Source of the DNA: Apostichopus japonicus
Lineage: Eukaryota > Echinodermata > Holothuroidea > Aspidochirotida > Stichopodidae
DNA: 64,000 bases
Assembly: GCF_037975245.1 (NCBI RefSeq)
Contig: NC_092569.1
Span: forward strand, 20,639,001-20,703,000
Reading direction: 5' to 3'
Shown: positions 47,367 through 60,800 of the stretch, piece after piece
How positions within the stretch are numbered: position 1 is the stretch's first letter
Layout of the letters: every line of letters starts with the position of its first letter
The notes under the pieces: generated by a model
Databases searched by the model: none
What the model was told of the DNA's origin: nothing
Seen by the model: only the letters and a program-made list of their open reading frames with translations
Translations under genes and position numbers: made by a program

Positions 47367-50300
47367 CCATGGAGCTATAAACAGAAGGAGAAAACCCACT
47401 CTCTAATGTCCGTAAAACAATCAATCATCGCCTTAACCACCCCGCTGAGTTTCGCGACTAATATCAGTAGCGATCATGTTACATCGGGCAGTGCGAAGCG
47501 ACCGCGAGAGCTCCTTTGATCTTGCATCATTGTAACCGCCGCAAATGGAGAAAACGACTGGCTGTGTAAAAATAAAGCTTATGAATATGCATGTCCTAAA
47601 GTTCAAAGTGCGTCAAGTGCATGTTTAGTTCTGTTTTCTAGCTCCATGGTGACAGCTTCGAGATTAAAATCTGATTAAGTCCAACGCTAAAAGATATATC
47701 TTTGGTCTAAAAGAAACCCGATATCTTTGCACGAAACATGCACTGAGTTAGCCTTGTTTTTCAAGATTCAGATTTTATTGACTTCGACCGAAAAACTGCC
47801 CTGTTTTTCGCGGATTTTCTCGCTTTCCGGACATCTCCGGATAGAAAACCATCGTGTTATGTGCTTAGGACAACCTATTGTTCACAGTGTACAACGACAG
47901 GATAGTGTACGGGTATGTACGAAAATGCTATTCGACTTAGAATTTGCTATGTATTTTCACTCTGACTGCCGAAATTACAGGTTGCACAAAATGGCGTCTG
48001 TTATAACTTGCACAATGACACGGATGCAGTCCAAGAGTAATTGTTTTTAAAGTGATTCTAATAATGATGCTTAAAATAAATGACCATTAGCCCATTTCAT
48101 GAGGGTTAAGATTGTAGTCCACTTGCCATAGGCTAGGCCTAATTTATAATAAGTGTCACTGTTAGGGTCGAGAGCCTTGGCCTATAATATAAATAATACT
48201 AGTCCCTTGCTTGGCCAATCTCAAGTGTGAATGAAAAAACTTATTGTAAGACATGTTGTGAACACTTAACTGAGATTCAAGGGCTACATTAAGCCTTTAC
48301 ATTGTCAGTAACCCTGGGTCAGTATCCAACAAAAGAAGAATCTCTGTTTAATTGCTTGATTTATATTTATTCGATTGGCCTAATATTTTTGTGGTTCATG
48401 CCCTGGGCTAGATTGGGCCTAGCGGATTAAGTTACATAACATAGACCATGTGTAGGCCGGTGTAGTTGCTGCTGTGGCAATGTGACCCACACACCAGTAA
48501 ATAAAAAATACAAGTCCATGCAGGCTCTAAGCCCAAGGCCATTGAAAATATGGATAATTTTCTAAATAGTTATGTGCATGCCCCTGTCCTGACTATATTG
48601 GCTCCTTGAAAATATTCATAAAGTAGGAGTTTAGGTAGATTCCATTGCAAACCAGATGCATTGGATTGAACTGCAATTGTGCAATAAAATATCAACCTAC
48701 TGTATTTATGTCTCTTACGGTACTACAAAGAACTGACTGCACTGGGCCACAGTGTTACATCACTGCATTGATTGAATTAAATTAGAAGGTATTGTCCACA
48801 ATAGGAAGTTCGGCTTACACAGGTCGAAAAAAGAAAAGAAATAAAGGAAAGAAATAGTATAAGTATCAAGTACCATTGATGCTCAAAAGAAAGATTTCCT
48901 TCTGTTTTATTCAATAAGTTTATTGACCCATTTGGGAAAACAACATTGATTTTATGTGGGAAGTAAAAGTAGGCCTACATGTAAATTAAAACATAATGCT
49001 AATTTGCTTACACTTTGGCCATTTCTTTTTCTCAAGGTATGACTAGTGCCCATCGGGAATGCTTAAGAACATTGTGCTGATTATGTGGCAGCTCAAAGAC
49101 GATCCAAAGTGAAAAGGCACCAAACACTAAACAGAGATACCATGCTTGGATATTGGGCACAATGTTTTGTCCTTGATGGTTGCAAGTTCCAAGGCAATCA
49201 GTTCATTACGTAGTTACTGCCGCAAAAGGCCAAGAGAGGAGGAAGCAGATCGCAGTTAAACCAACTTTTTCACTTTATGTATGGAACAATTTTTCAAGTA
49301 ACAGAATTTTTTTTTTTCGTGGAACTGGTAAATTGTAATAATGAGTTAATGTTCTATAGATTTTTCAAAATCTTTTGCATAAATGTTTTCTTTGATTAAT
49401 ACAGTACCAGGGACATAGCCAGGTTTCTGGTATGGGGTGGGGGGCAAAGTCAAACTTCTGTCCTCATTTTCAGGCACTAAGCGGTGGAACAACAACCTGG
49501 GGAGGGTATAAGGGACATCCTCCTCCCCTGAAAAATGTTGTTTAAAAAAGGGCTTAAGATGCAAAGGGGTTGTTATCGTTTCCATTCTTTGAACTGAATT
49601 TGTGTACTAAGAGGAGTACATTTAAATATTTTTTGCTCCCTATGATTTGTCACCGTCGCCACTCACGTCCCCAAAAAATTCTGTGGGGGGGGGAGGAACT
49701 CGCCCCACACTGTCTACGTCACTGTACAGTACTGTAAATGAACTCAAACTGAATTGATTGTTCTGTATAGCACTACAGTAGATTTATTTCACAGTATTTT
49801 AATGTTTTATTTGTACCTTTGTTGTACTAGTACTTAAAGTGGGGATTTCTGTTAGAAGAACATTATCATTTGTCCATGCGCTCTAGATTATTTTTTGGTG
49901 GAACTAGTACAGTATATTTAAATAACAATGTGGTGATTTGATCTTGTATAGTTTTCATGATGTTATCTTGTGAAGTAGTTTTATTTTCCTGTTTAGTACA
50001 ATATATACAGTAAAGGAACTCCAACTTGCTGTTCTGTTTTTTGCCAGCTCTCATAAATGAGGGGAAAGGTGCCCTTATAATCATATGCATAACATTGAAT
50101 AGTCAAGTTGTCAACCAGAGTGTAGTGGTCAAGCGACTTGAACGGATGCCATCCTGGCTGTTACTATTGGTTACATTGTGCCCATTGGGGATTAAAATCA
50201 CATTTTGTGCTCGAATTATGTCCATATAAGTAAACTCATGTAGCTAAATATATTTTAATTTTGCTGGCACAAGGCCTAGGAAGATAGTGGGGTGGGAGGG

Positions 50301-52150
50301 GGGTTAGTGGGTGTCTGAAGGAGGGTGGGTCAAGAGAAGGAGCCAGTTTGATGGTATTGATGGTGAGTTTATGGAGCTCCAAATGCCAAAGGTAGTATGA
50401 GGGTTTTACTTTTGAGAGATAGGGAGTTCGGCATCTGCAAAAGTTGTTGTGGGAAGGATTCTAAATGCTGGTGAGGATATTGGGGGTGTAGAGAAGATTA
50501 AGCTTTGCCAACAGAAAGAAAGCGATGAAATCTTCCATGCTGAGCTAAAGTGCTTCTTTCAAGAGGGTGTAAATATTGCTAAGGTGAGTTTTGTGGTTGT
50601 CACTGTGGCGATGCTGCCATAGTCCAATTTAGAGCGGATGGTGTCCTACCTACCAGACCTACAGTAGGTGGTGTTGAAGAGAAAGCATGTGTCACCTTTG
50701 ACCTTCATCAATAAAATTTACAAGGAAACAAATCACAACAAAGTTTAAAATTTTAATTTGTACAAAACCGACAATATTCTAGTTCCACTATATTTCTCTG
50801 AACTAAAGTAAACTTGTTATAAGCTTGAAAGATGAGGTTTGCCATGGAAAGAACAAACGAACTATGTAAGTATACAACATAATTATCATAAAATCAACAT
50901 ATATAGATACCAATCATGTTACTCTCAGTTTCACTTGCCAATTCTTTTCTGAATAGTTTCTCTCCTTTCTTGCTACAAGAAGTCTTCCTTTTTTGTAACT
51001 TATCTCCATTTACATTCTAACAAAAGCATTTACTCTTAATTTTACCCAATAAACAACAAACGTATGAAATTTGAAGCAACTGCCCACTTAAGTCCTCGTT
51101 TAACAATTCTTTAACAAGATTTGCCCACCGATTCTGAACTGGCTTGTGTTGCAGAAGTTTTTGCAGAAGATGGTCTTTCATATTTTTATTTCTCAAAATA
51201 AGCAAGGTCTTCATGTTTAAAATTTGCTTTGTCTGAAATTCCAGTCTTGAAAAGCATGAAAATATTATCATTAACTAAGAGTAATCCACCTCTATTTTGT
51301 TTTTCCACCCAGGCTTTTCTGTAATCTAAAAAACTGTGACCTTCACCTGCAACAGACATACAGTTTAAGTACTGTAAAAATATTAAAGCATTCTGAGTAC
51401 TCCTAACTTTCATGTAACGTTTTTTAAGGGCAAATGGCACATAACCTGCTAATTATCTTAGAATTTGTTCCTCATGTTTTTCAACAATTAATGTATCTTC
51501 CAAATTTATGTCGTCTGGAACATCCATCCTCTCAAACTCTTCAATCATCAGCTTCACCATAAATTCAACTATATCCTGTAGCATGAACATTTCTAATGTC
51601 CTCGGCGGAGGCAAAGTTTTTTGGCAGCCATGTTTCGTGTTAAATTAATTTTGTTAATTTTATAACACTAGGTTCCCAATGCAATAACAAACAGCACAAA
51701 CGTTATTTGCCTAATGAACGAAGAAAAGTTTTATCGGAAAATACTTGACTAAAAGTACCTATTTCGCCATTACTTGTTCATATATTGCGATGAAATATAT
51801 GCTGAGATAAACAATTAATTATTAAGTACGAATCTTCGAATGATTCGGTGAGAAATGAAAGATATATTCCGATCGAAATTCTTACAGGTATGCGTAACGT
51901 AACATATATGAGTACTGTGTATACTATTTCAATTACATATACGTTAGGATCGGAGTGTCTGTTGTTAATAACTTGTTATGTTGTGAGGGACGCTATATAC
52001 GAAATGACCTTTGTACCGGGATTACGTAATAGCTGATGATGGCTTTACCCGTGTTTGTGCCCTGAGGCATGTTTACTTATGGCGATCAAATTTTGTCGGT
52101 TACAATGATACTTCAAAGTGGGTTTTCTCCTTCTGTTTATAGCTCCATGG
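47367..52150. mobile_element. DNA transposon with 34-bp perfect terminal inverted repeats and TTAGA target duplication
   Basis: The left end 47367-47400 begins ccatggagctataaacagaa and equals the reverse complement of 52117-52150 over 34 bases. TTAGA flanks both sides (47362-47366 and 52151-52155). The 4784-bp element sits in an intron of locus E. It contains a minus-strand coding remnant at 51017-51440 and much non-coding sequence with 'tagcctaggcc'-like motifs. I do not assign a superfamily; a 5-bp duplication should narrow it. Confidence 0.85.
51017..51440 (-). pseudogene. Possible transposase C-terminal remnant, frameshifted
   Basis: Two overlapping frames: 51440-51186 with WVEKQNRGGLLLVNDNIFML and 51271-51017 with HKPVQNRWANLVKELL. 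The RGGL...D..F segment resembles C-terminal parts of P-element/THAP-type transposases. Similarity is by eye only; the frames would need joining across a shift. Confidence 0.3.
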
Positions 52151-52688
52151 TTAGACAAGCCAGGTTATTTTGCTATAGATGACTTTCTTTCCATTTTGAC
52201 AATCAGAGGGAAATGGACTTCCCCCTTTTATTTCATAGACTTTATCTTGCAATAGAGACAATCCTCATCAAATAATAAGAAGATTGAGATATTATTGAGA
52301 ACATCTAATCTAAAACTATCATTTCGATCGCTACAAAGCAGTTATAAGGATGTGTCATGTGACAATGAAACTCCACCATCATATGAACACGATAAGGTGT
52401 TTTTTTTTTAAATTTTTAGTACCAACAGTCGAGAAAACTTCGTGTAAGGAACTGGAACAATTATAGATCCATTTAAGATTTTGCAACCAGCCTCTTTTAA
52501 AGCATGTATTTTGTTTTGATTATTTGAAAAAAAGATCGCATATGAACAGCTTTCTCTTAATACCTTTTTTTTTGTGTTCTTTATACTTATATCAAGTATT
52601 TATCACAGTTCATAGACTTTGACAGCAGTAGGTTTTGCACCTTTCTGGCGTTCTACGTACTTTATGATTATGTTAACATTTCTAACAG

Positions 52689-52745
52689 ATTCAACGTCAA
52701 ATCCAACAACTATAGAAACTGGTAGAACAACTGAACAGACTACAG
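52689..52745 (+). CDS. Locus E Thr-rich linker exon (57 nt), right of the transposon
   Basis: Phase 1-1, D-S-T-S-N-P-T-T-I-E-T-G-R-T-T-E-Q-T-T-G; acceptor tttctaacag, donor ggtaaa. A clean cassette with the D-S-T-S start. Confidence 0.6.
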
Positions 52746-53250
52746 GTAAAGGTTATTTAGTGTATAAGCTTACCCTTTTCAATACAATATCAAAATCGCA
52801 AATCATGTATGCTACCCTACCCCACCCTACTCACCCCTTCCATAGTTATTATCATCTAATATACTGATGCTTTCGAAAAAGAACAGGATTATTGTCATAA
52901 CAGCACATAATTGAACATGTTGCGTGATGCGTATATGTAGATGAAACGCTTTGAACATGAATGCTTCCAGGAAACACAGGCGCGTAGCCACCGGTGGGGG
53001 GGGGGCGAAGGGGGCGGCCAATTGTATCTTTAAATATGTTGTTTCATAAAAACTGAGGTAAAGCTGAAAAATATTTCCCACATTAAAAGTCTTGCGGACG
53101 ACGATTTCTACAATAATAATGGTTTACTTACGATGCATATTTGACAATCAATACTGCACCAGTCACAGCTGTTACATTATTCCTGCACGCTGTCGATCCC
53201 AAGAATCAGGATGAGAAATGTATTTTTTTTCTTATTTTGTTACTATCCAG

Positions 53251-53465
53251 TTCCGAAAACTCCAATTTCGAGTCCATTAAATACTGAATGGTCAAACTGC
53301 AATTGCCAGACAACCTGTGATGATCCTACCGAAGTATACGGTTGCTACAGCAGCTGTGGCTCTGGAGAGACACGTCTTTGTCCAGGTGGTTTCTTTTTAA
53401 GTGGGGAAGACTGTGTAACTGATAGCCAATGTGGATGTTATCATGCCATAGCTGGAGTGATTCCT
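53251..53465 (+). CDS. Locus E TIL exon (intact)
   Basis: 215 nt, phase 1-0. NTEWSNCNCQTTCDDPTEVY, GCYSSCGSGE, RLCPGGFFL, DCVTDSQCGCYHAIAGVIP. It lacks the first TIL Cys (SPLN instead of CPLN) but keeps the rest. It lies upstream of broken exons, so it is part of a pseudogene. Confidence 0.8.
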
Positions 53466-53825
53466 GTAAGTCTTACATGCTCTTTTAGACAATGAAACTT
53501 GATATTTTATTAATTAGGTGCTCTGCTACAATAAACAAATTAATTACTTGAAACAATACAGTGTATTTTGTTTTTTAGAAGGAATGACGCTCTCCAAATC
53601 CATGTACACGAACGTTTTGTCACACGAGGCAGGTACATGTATGCGACTGAATACGCAATTATTGGCAATGCTGATTAGAAAGAAATAAATTATCGATCGA
53701 TATATAACATTAGTGGGCAATTTTAATTAAGATTGTAAAGAAAGGAGACTTCCCATATCGTAGTAACATTTTGAAATTTAAATTTAATTTATATGTAATA
53801 TATGTATTTTAGATCCTCCTGCAAG

Positions 53826-54040
53826 TAAGAACTCGCAAGAAAAAAAAAGCCTCATTGGCTTATCAAAGCCGCAGGCTGACCGAAGTCAGTCTCTTTGATT
53901 CATATTTAACGTCCATGATTATGAATTGTCAATTGTCAATAACTCTGTAACTGGACGACATAAATTAATCTTGGAGTGACTCGAACTCGGGACCTTATGA
54001 TTGGAAGGCACCGGCGTTAACCACTGAGCTAAAACTCCTA
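53826..54040 (-). mobile_element. tRNA-derived SINE in the locus E intron
   Basis: Minus strand: A-box tagctcagtgg (54021-54031) and B-box gagttcgagtc (53978-53988) with tRNA spacing, and a TTCC anticodon-loop-like stretch suggesting a tRNA-Gly-type origin. A body and an A/T-rich tail at about 53837-53850 follow. No convincing target-site duplication read by eye. Confidence 0.7.
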
Positions 54041-54099
54041 GTAGGCTTATTTTAACACTATATCAATTCGTTTTTTTTTTTGGGGGTTGTTGTTGATAG

Positions 54100-54390
54100 A
54101 ATGGAGAGTCGTACCTTGACACAACATGTTCGAATATTTGTTCATGTGAAGATAACGTGTTAGTTGCAATGGCTACTTTTGTAGTGCTACTGCAACGTGT
54201 CGAACTGAAGGCAATGAAAGCAAACGAATGTGTAATGATGGCTTTATGGGAGATGGTGCAACGTGTGAGCGGGTGAAGACTTTTTTGGGATGTTTACAAC
54301 AATGTTTCAACTGACGAGAGCCTTCAACATATCTATCCCTCTGCATGGCCACTGTCTTCTTTTGAAGTATATTGTAAAGACGGCTGGACG
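54100..54390 (+). pseudogene. Locus E EGF/fibrinogen-start exon with two compensating indels
   Basis: Length is still 291 nt, but a one-base loss after DNVLV and a one-base gain in the T run near 54285 put the EGF part out of frame with a TGA. Outside that stretch it reads NGESYLDTTCSNICSCEDNV and WDVYNNVSTDESL to VYCKDGWT. Confidence 0.85.
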
Positions 54391-55034
54391 GTAAATTTTG
54401 TGAAGTATATAACGATGATATACATATTTAACCAAAAGATGTCTGGAAGGTATCTGGCAATATTGAGCACACATTTTTGCTTTAATACAAAATTCATGAT
54501 TCCATATAAAACTCTCAGACCCAATTATTAAAAAGTTCAATCATGTATAAATCAGTTGCTCTCCTTACTTTTTGTGCTAAATAAATATTACTGAACACCA
54601 ATAAATGCCTCATTAACATTCGGAACAGAAAAAAAAAAACATGCTGATTCCGTGGGGTTTTTTCCGTTTATATAAAAACATTTTTAAATGTTGTAAAATA
54701 TACAATTTTGCAACTAAGTACCGTTAATCATAGAACATGTTTTGTATAAAGGGTGAGTGGAGTCCTCCTCACCATTGGACCTCAAGAACAACATCTTCCG
54801 GAGGATTGTCAAAATCTTCAAGTCAAAAGCCAATAAGTTTGAATACCAGGGATTCAAATCAATAAGGTTGATTTCGAGTGAGAACTCTGAGCACATACCT
54901 GTTTTAATTTTAATTACATCAAATCTACACCGACGTTTCATGAGTGTCTAACACAAACCAGTTGAATGACACACAGATATATGTCTTGTTATGCTTTTGT
55001 TTTCATATTTTACTTGAAAACTTATACAAAAGAG

Positions 55035-55265
55035 TATGGAAGGCTCCATTGACTTTAATAGTCACTAGGATAGCTACAAACACGGTTTTGGTAATCTGAA
55101 CGGAGAATTCTGGCTTGGAAACGAAAAGATACACACCATTACTACAAAACAGAATTACAAAATTAAAATAGATTTTACAATTACTGCAGTGTGATTTATT
55201 TCGGATCAGCACACAGGCTGACAACTATAAACTCATAGACCTTGGTGACCAAACTGAAAGCTTTG
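55035..55265 (+). pseudogene. Locus E fibrinogen central exon, broken
   Basis: EGSIDFN, S-H, TAG, D-S-Y-K-H-G-F-G, GEFWLGNEKIHTITTKQNYK, then frame loss and a TGA, then CDLFRISTQADNYKLIDL in another frame. The stop replaces the conserved Trp. Confidence 0.85.
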
Positions 55266-55723
55266 GTAAGTACCGTTTATTCTCCTTGAAGAATACATGT
55301 TTTGTTTTTTAAATAACTCGGTTCCAAATTTTTACGTTAAGTAATACGATGTTTTTATACCTGTCCCCCACCACACATCTCCGTCTACACCAAATAGAAT
55401 GAATCAATTGTATTAAGTTTCTCAATATTTGAAAGTGAGTTTACCTTAATACTTAAATTTTAATTTCCCGTACGGTCACTGGTCGCAATTTTAAAGCTGT
55501 TTTCTTTACTTTTTAAGTAGAAGAAAGAACCGTTGACCAGTTATTCAATGTTCTGATGTAAACCATAGTGTACAAGCAATTTTTTGACCACTAGTGTTGT
55601 CTTTCAAATATTCATTGTATTTCAAGGCATATCTTTGTATATACCATTCATTTTTATATGTTTTGGATACTGTTGACTTCTAAACCCTCGAATGATACTA
55701 AAAACTATCTCCTTCTTCCATAG

Positions 55724-55852
55724 ATGATTTCAATGTTATGGACTATCATCGTGACAAAACCCTTACCACCTACGATAGGGACATTAATGCGTCATCTTCT
55801 AACTGTGCGGTGAGACACACGAGTGCACAACGCCTGCTACAGCAGCAACTTT
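55724..55852 (+). pseudogene. Locus E last fibrinogen exon, broken
   Basis: Phase-1 start D-D-F-N-V-M-D-Y-H-R-D-K-T-L-T-T-Y, then D-R-D-I-N and NCAVRHTSA. The frame shifts where WW is expected and reaches TAA. The ACYSSNFNGDG segment is readable in another frame. The region past NFNGDG is not recognisable. Confidence 0.8.
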
Positions 55853-56214
55853 AACGGTGATGGATCAAACTTATCCGTTTTCAAAGAGAACGTTTTCGTC
55901 AATTTACAAAGTTACACTGTTGGTACATGGTAATAATGTATTGTTGGAAGTATCAATATGTTCCCAAAAGGAAACTGCTAGAGGTTGACAAAGGCATCAT
56001 GTGATATCTGTGCAAATCTTCTGTTAATGGAGAGGAACTTCAGGATGAAAGATATTAAGATTAAACTAAAACTTTACACAATGACACATGAAATCAAATG
56101 TACCGAAAACACTGAATTTCTAACAATAGTAACCAAATAAATAGAAAATTGCTATCTTTATTGTTATACATGTGAATAGTATATGAACGCAGTTTGCTGA
56201 ATGTCAATACTTGC

Positions 56215-56505
56215 CATTCAACCATCTTTGCATTAAACAAAGAAAGGTCCATGTGGCCATAGTGGATGATCTATGGAATAAATGCCTTCCTCGGTTGAGC
56301 CACTGTGATAAATATCTCCACAGTCCAGGATGCTCTGACATGTGGTGCCATTTCCCCAGTAGTTTTTGTTGCACACGCAAGATTAGTTTTGACCATGGTT
56401 CTGACAGGTTGCCTTCTGACTACAGAAGTATTCTTCACGGCTGAGTACGTCATTTTCACATGTGCAATACAATGTGCAGTTGTTGTTCACATGCGATGAT
56501 CTGTT
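56215..56505 (-). pseudogene. Pseudogene F EGF/fibrinogen-start exon with three stops
   Basis: CTCENDVLSREEYFCSQKAT, CQNHGQN, stop, SCVCNKNYWGNGTTC, QSILDCGDIYHSGSTEEG, FFV, stop, CKDG, stop. Each stop sits at a normal residue position (the last two at Tyr and Trp), so they are point mutations. Confidence 0.88.
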
Positions 56506-56901
56506 CTGTTTAAGAAAGTTGTTAGTGAATAAAACAAATGAGACAAAACAATTTAATTTTATGCTGATATAAGATTTTCTTTAAGTATATAGCATAACCA
56601 AACAATATTTTATAAAATAATATATATACACTGTCGGTACTTCATGGTTAAAAAAAGTTAAATTTATTTAACTCTTAATAACGTTGATGTCATATGTTAC
56701 CATCCTCTGGTATGCTTAGAGAAATTTATCATTAGAAGTACCGAATTAAACAAAGATAGAAGTGCAAATTTGATTCCTCTCATAGTCATAGAATACTTCA
56801 ATGCTTGTTTTCATCGTTATTTTTCGCACACTTATTTTCACATCTACTATGACACTTTTCAAATGAAAATATTTAATAGACGTGAAACTAGTTGAGGGTA
56901 C

Positions 56902-57125
<224 letters not shown>

Positions 57126-57759
57126 ATATCAGGCTGTTCTGGCAATTACTTACGAGAATGTGTATCCCTTTGGGATAGAATACACGTCTAAGGTAACCAT
57201 AAAACTTACAGCCTGTTTCAATAAATCAATCATTGATATTAGAGCGTGTATTTATGGCTTATTACCTTAAATAATTGCTAAACAATCGACCTGTAGGTTG
57301 GCAGGTTAAAACATAAATGAAAGCAGTTTTAAACTGTTGCAGAATTGCACCATGCCCAGGTTCGAAAAGAAAGGTAATGTCACTGCAAGCACATGCATTA
57401 ACCTGGCAGTAAATTAGTAGTTGTACTGCATGTTTCCATAACACACTTAAATTAAAATGTTTCAGCACGTTAACCGAAATGTCTTGGTTACGATCCAATG
57501 GCAAAGAGCGAAGGAGTTATATAATGACAAATATGATGCTTTCTATGGTAAATATGAAAATAAGTAGATATTCAGTCAACATTACCGTATACAATAATTC
57601 AATCAACGTCATTACCGATGAAAGATAAGTACAGATATTGGTCAGCTTTCAATTTTCCTTTCCCCTTTGCATACCCTTGTCCACAATATCGTTTTAATTT
57701 GATCTTCGACGTTAACTTAGTATTGATACTACGATAATCGTTCAATATGAAATACTTAC

Positions 57760-57836
57760 CTAAATTTGCTCGCCACAGACACCAGGACAAGGCGTGCCAT
57801 TGTCATAGTGTATTTGATTTGTACATTTAAAAACAC
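57760..57836 (-). pseudogene. Pseudogene F short Cys exon
   Basis: Acceptor tttcag; reads G-V-F-K-C-T-N-Q-I-H-Y-D-N-G-T-P-C-P-G-V-C-G-E-Q-I then TAG directly before gtaagt. It shares FKCT...PC.G.C..Q with locus A exon 2, which supports both calls. At 77 nt the out phase is wrong by one. Confidence 0.6.
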
Positions 57837-57839
57837 CTG

Positions 57840-60800
57840 AAATCGAAACATAGTCCATTTTTATGTAATGTTAATACTTGTGTATTATACATTTTATTTC
57901 GAACTGCTTAATAAATATTTATAAACCTTAGAAATCTGTAGGCTATATGTTTAGCTTAAATAAAATTGATACAATATGCCGATTATTTACTTTACCAAAC
58001 TTCTTACTATCGAAGTATTGATGCAAAGGTTCAGTAAAAGTAAAGATGCCATGGCATACGTCAATCAATTCAGCATCATTTTATTCGATATTCTTGTTTT
58101 TCGTTTCATTAAAAATCCTCAATGGAAAGTTGGAGAAGAATGAAATCGTTACTTTGCGTGTAAATATAACAGGGCAAAAAATGTTTACGCATGTCATCAT
58201 CAGTTTTAAAGTAGCTACGTTTCAAACATCTTGGCAAAATTATTTCTTCGGGAGACGTTGCCATTGATACATTAACAATATGATAACGTTATTGACGTCT
58301 TTTTGAAATACAAAGACTGTTTTAAGTGAGCTACATTAACATACTTAAAAGAGAAATATATCTTAGACATTACTGCTTGGAGAAGACTTTTCTGCAGCCT
58401 AAATGGTTACTCAGTCAGCAGAAGCAGTAAGATCACAACATATACCGATCGCCTATTAAACTGAACAACAACATATTTTCTGTTTAGTCTCAGTGGAAAA
58501 TCGACAATTTTCACTTACGAGAGAAGAAACTTATATTGTTCACAACGGTGTCGAATCAATATCACAAAATATTGCAAGTTTATTGTGATATAATCTTGTT
58601 TTTACTTCAATATTTAAATGATCATGATCGAGATTTACTGGGTAATTAATTATCAGATATTGGCCCGCAAAGAATTAAGTTAAAAAGTATACCTCAATGA
58701 GGATATGAAATGAGCTTTTGGCTTTGACACATCATCAATAAGCATATAACTAGGCGTAAGAACAGGTGCAGTGGGACAAGAACGTGTCTTCTGCCCGCCT
58801 GTCAATTTTCTAATTTAGGATACACTGCACGGCATCTGCTGATTAATTGTTAGTTCTACATTAACCCATTGTCTACAAACTGCTTGAAATTCGAAAAAGT
58901 GGTATGAATTCCAAGAACCAAAAGAGGAAAATGCTAATAATGTCCAATCGGGGCAACCGTAGTGTTTAGTCATTCTATATTTCTGAATCAACACAAACTG
59001 AATGCCCCCCTCACACCTAAATCACTTCCACATATCATTACGAGTTTATTACGAGATTATTATCATTTTATTATTATTACGAGTCATGAATTACTCATTG
59101 AGATTTGTTCAATGATGTTTTGTTTAGTTGGTCACTGGTAACTTAATCTGCAGAAAGGACGACTGCTTCAATTTAGTTTTTCCTTCTTCTTTAAATATAG
59201 CTACTTGCATGGATAACTACAGCATCTCGTATATTAGTATGTACTTTAGCCACACAATAATGCATAATCTAAGTTTCAATAAGCGTTATCTTGTAGTGAG
59301 GAAACAATTGTCAACACGTTTCATTGGCGTTCATCGAAATGTCAAATCAAACTGTTGAAGAGAGAATTGTAGGAACGCCATTTGTGTGGGTTTTCACTGT
59401 CAACTGTCGTTTTCATGCTATATTTCTCAAATATCTTATTCAAGAATTTCTTTAGTATTTTTTTTCTTCATTACCAGTGTCGTTTATGTACTAGTTGTTG
59501 CTAGGCGACTGCAAATTCAATACTTAATAACTCTGTCTTCCCCAACTTTCCTTAATTTATGTATGTGGATCGACCGCATTTGTTGCCACAAACCTACACA
59601 GAAAGCATGTATTGACCTTCTGAAAAATACGTCTATATGTTCTACTACAAAGTTGATTGCTACCTGTCAATCGTCGAGTCGGAGGGGATGATTGCGACAG
59701 TTATACCGACAAACCGATCGGCAGTCGAAGGTACCTTCGTCGAAGGTCGAAGGAAAACTGCCGGTTCGACACAGTCGAAGATACCTTCGCAGGCTATCTT
59801 TCGACAAAAAAAAAAGTCTCGGTTGTTTCTCCGTCTGTTATTCTTTCCAACTTTGACTACGAACATATTATTACCCACTTAAATGAAACTTATAATATTT
59901 TTTTTTCATGTAAGATTATTCCACAGATGCTACATCGCCGGATTTGAGTGTTATTTATGCCTTCTTACATAACCTGCCTGTTATCTCTCTTCAAATTGTT
60001 TAGGAGGAAGGGGTGGTGAGAAATTACACTTCGTCATTGCTTTTCAACTTCAACAATCGTTTTTAAGCTGCAACACTCGTTATTCAACGTTCGTGACTTA
60101 AAATACGCGTATTTCATGTGATAAAACATAATTTTCCCCGCTGTGAAGTAAATTGTTATGATTCAGGGTTATACCATGATACCATTTACCATACTTGAGA
60201 CCATTTATATACTTTTACTAGAGAAAATACAAGTACTACTCATATAAAGGATAATTCGAAAAACATTTATTGTTGAGATTGCAATGCATTGAACTGATAG
60301 TCAGTTTGATTAAAAAATGGCAAGAGCCATTTCTGATCAAAGCGTAAGGTACAAGCTTACAATGTTTTCCCACCCTCTCCCTCTAACCCTTTTTTGTATA
60401 AAAGCATCCTCCGGCTTACCAAACTTTCTCAAAGAGCAGGGGCCACTACTCCCCTTCATTACCTTACTTATACTCCTTCTTCTCCCCTAGTACCTAAACG
60501 CAGTATGCCACCTACCTGTTTGCCTTTTCGTCCACGAATAATGTAGAACAGAAACATGACCTTTACTTGGATGACAATCGACAATATGGCACCAGACTGT
60601 AATTTTTTTTACATGTCTTCCTTTCAGAACTTCTAATAGTAAAGCAATACAAGCGTGCCACCAGTCAGTCAAAATTTATTACCCTCTTTGAACCTAAGAC
60701 CAATGGGGTTACTTATACCAATCGTGCTTTTTCAGTTTCTGTCCCAAATTGTGGAATTCCCTCCCAAACCATTTAAAATGTATATTTAATAAATCACTTT

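Larger units (their letters stand above)
44992..55852 (+). pseudogene. Pseudogene E: FReD gene with linker array, TIL exon intact, EGF and fibrinogen exons broken
   Basis: Plus-strand parts: linker exons 44992-45048, 45606-45666 (frameshifted), 46271-46315, 47011-47072 and 52689-52745; TIL 53251-53465; EGF 54100-54390; fibrinogen exons ending at 55265 and starting at 55724. The EGF exon lost one base near 54160 and gained one near 54285, giving a TGA in between. The central fibrinogen exon has TAG at a Trp position plus an internal deletion. The last exon loses frame before the WW motif. A 4.8 kb transposon and a SINE sit in introns. No signal exon was found. Some 5' exons may still be transcribed, but no full fibrinogen domain can be made. 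Confidence 0.8.

Noticed and set aside
49346-49585. 79-codon minus ORF
   Set aside because: Overlaps G-rich dispersed-repeat-like sequence inside the transposon; no domain signal.
53960-54035. Functional tRNA-Gly gene
   Set aside because: A and B boxes are present but the acceptor stem does not pair and a SINE body with an A/T-rich tail follows.
58000-58054. Signal-peptide exon for pseudogene F (minus)
   Set aside because: Starts M-A-S-L-L-L-L-N but its donor is in phase 0 while the next exon needs phase 1.
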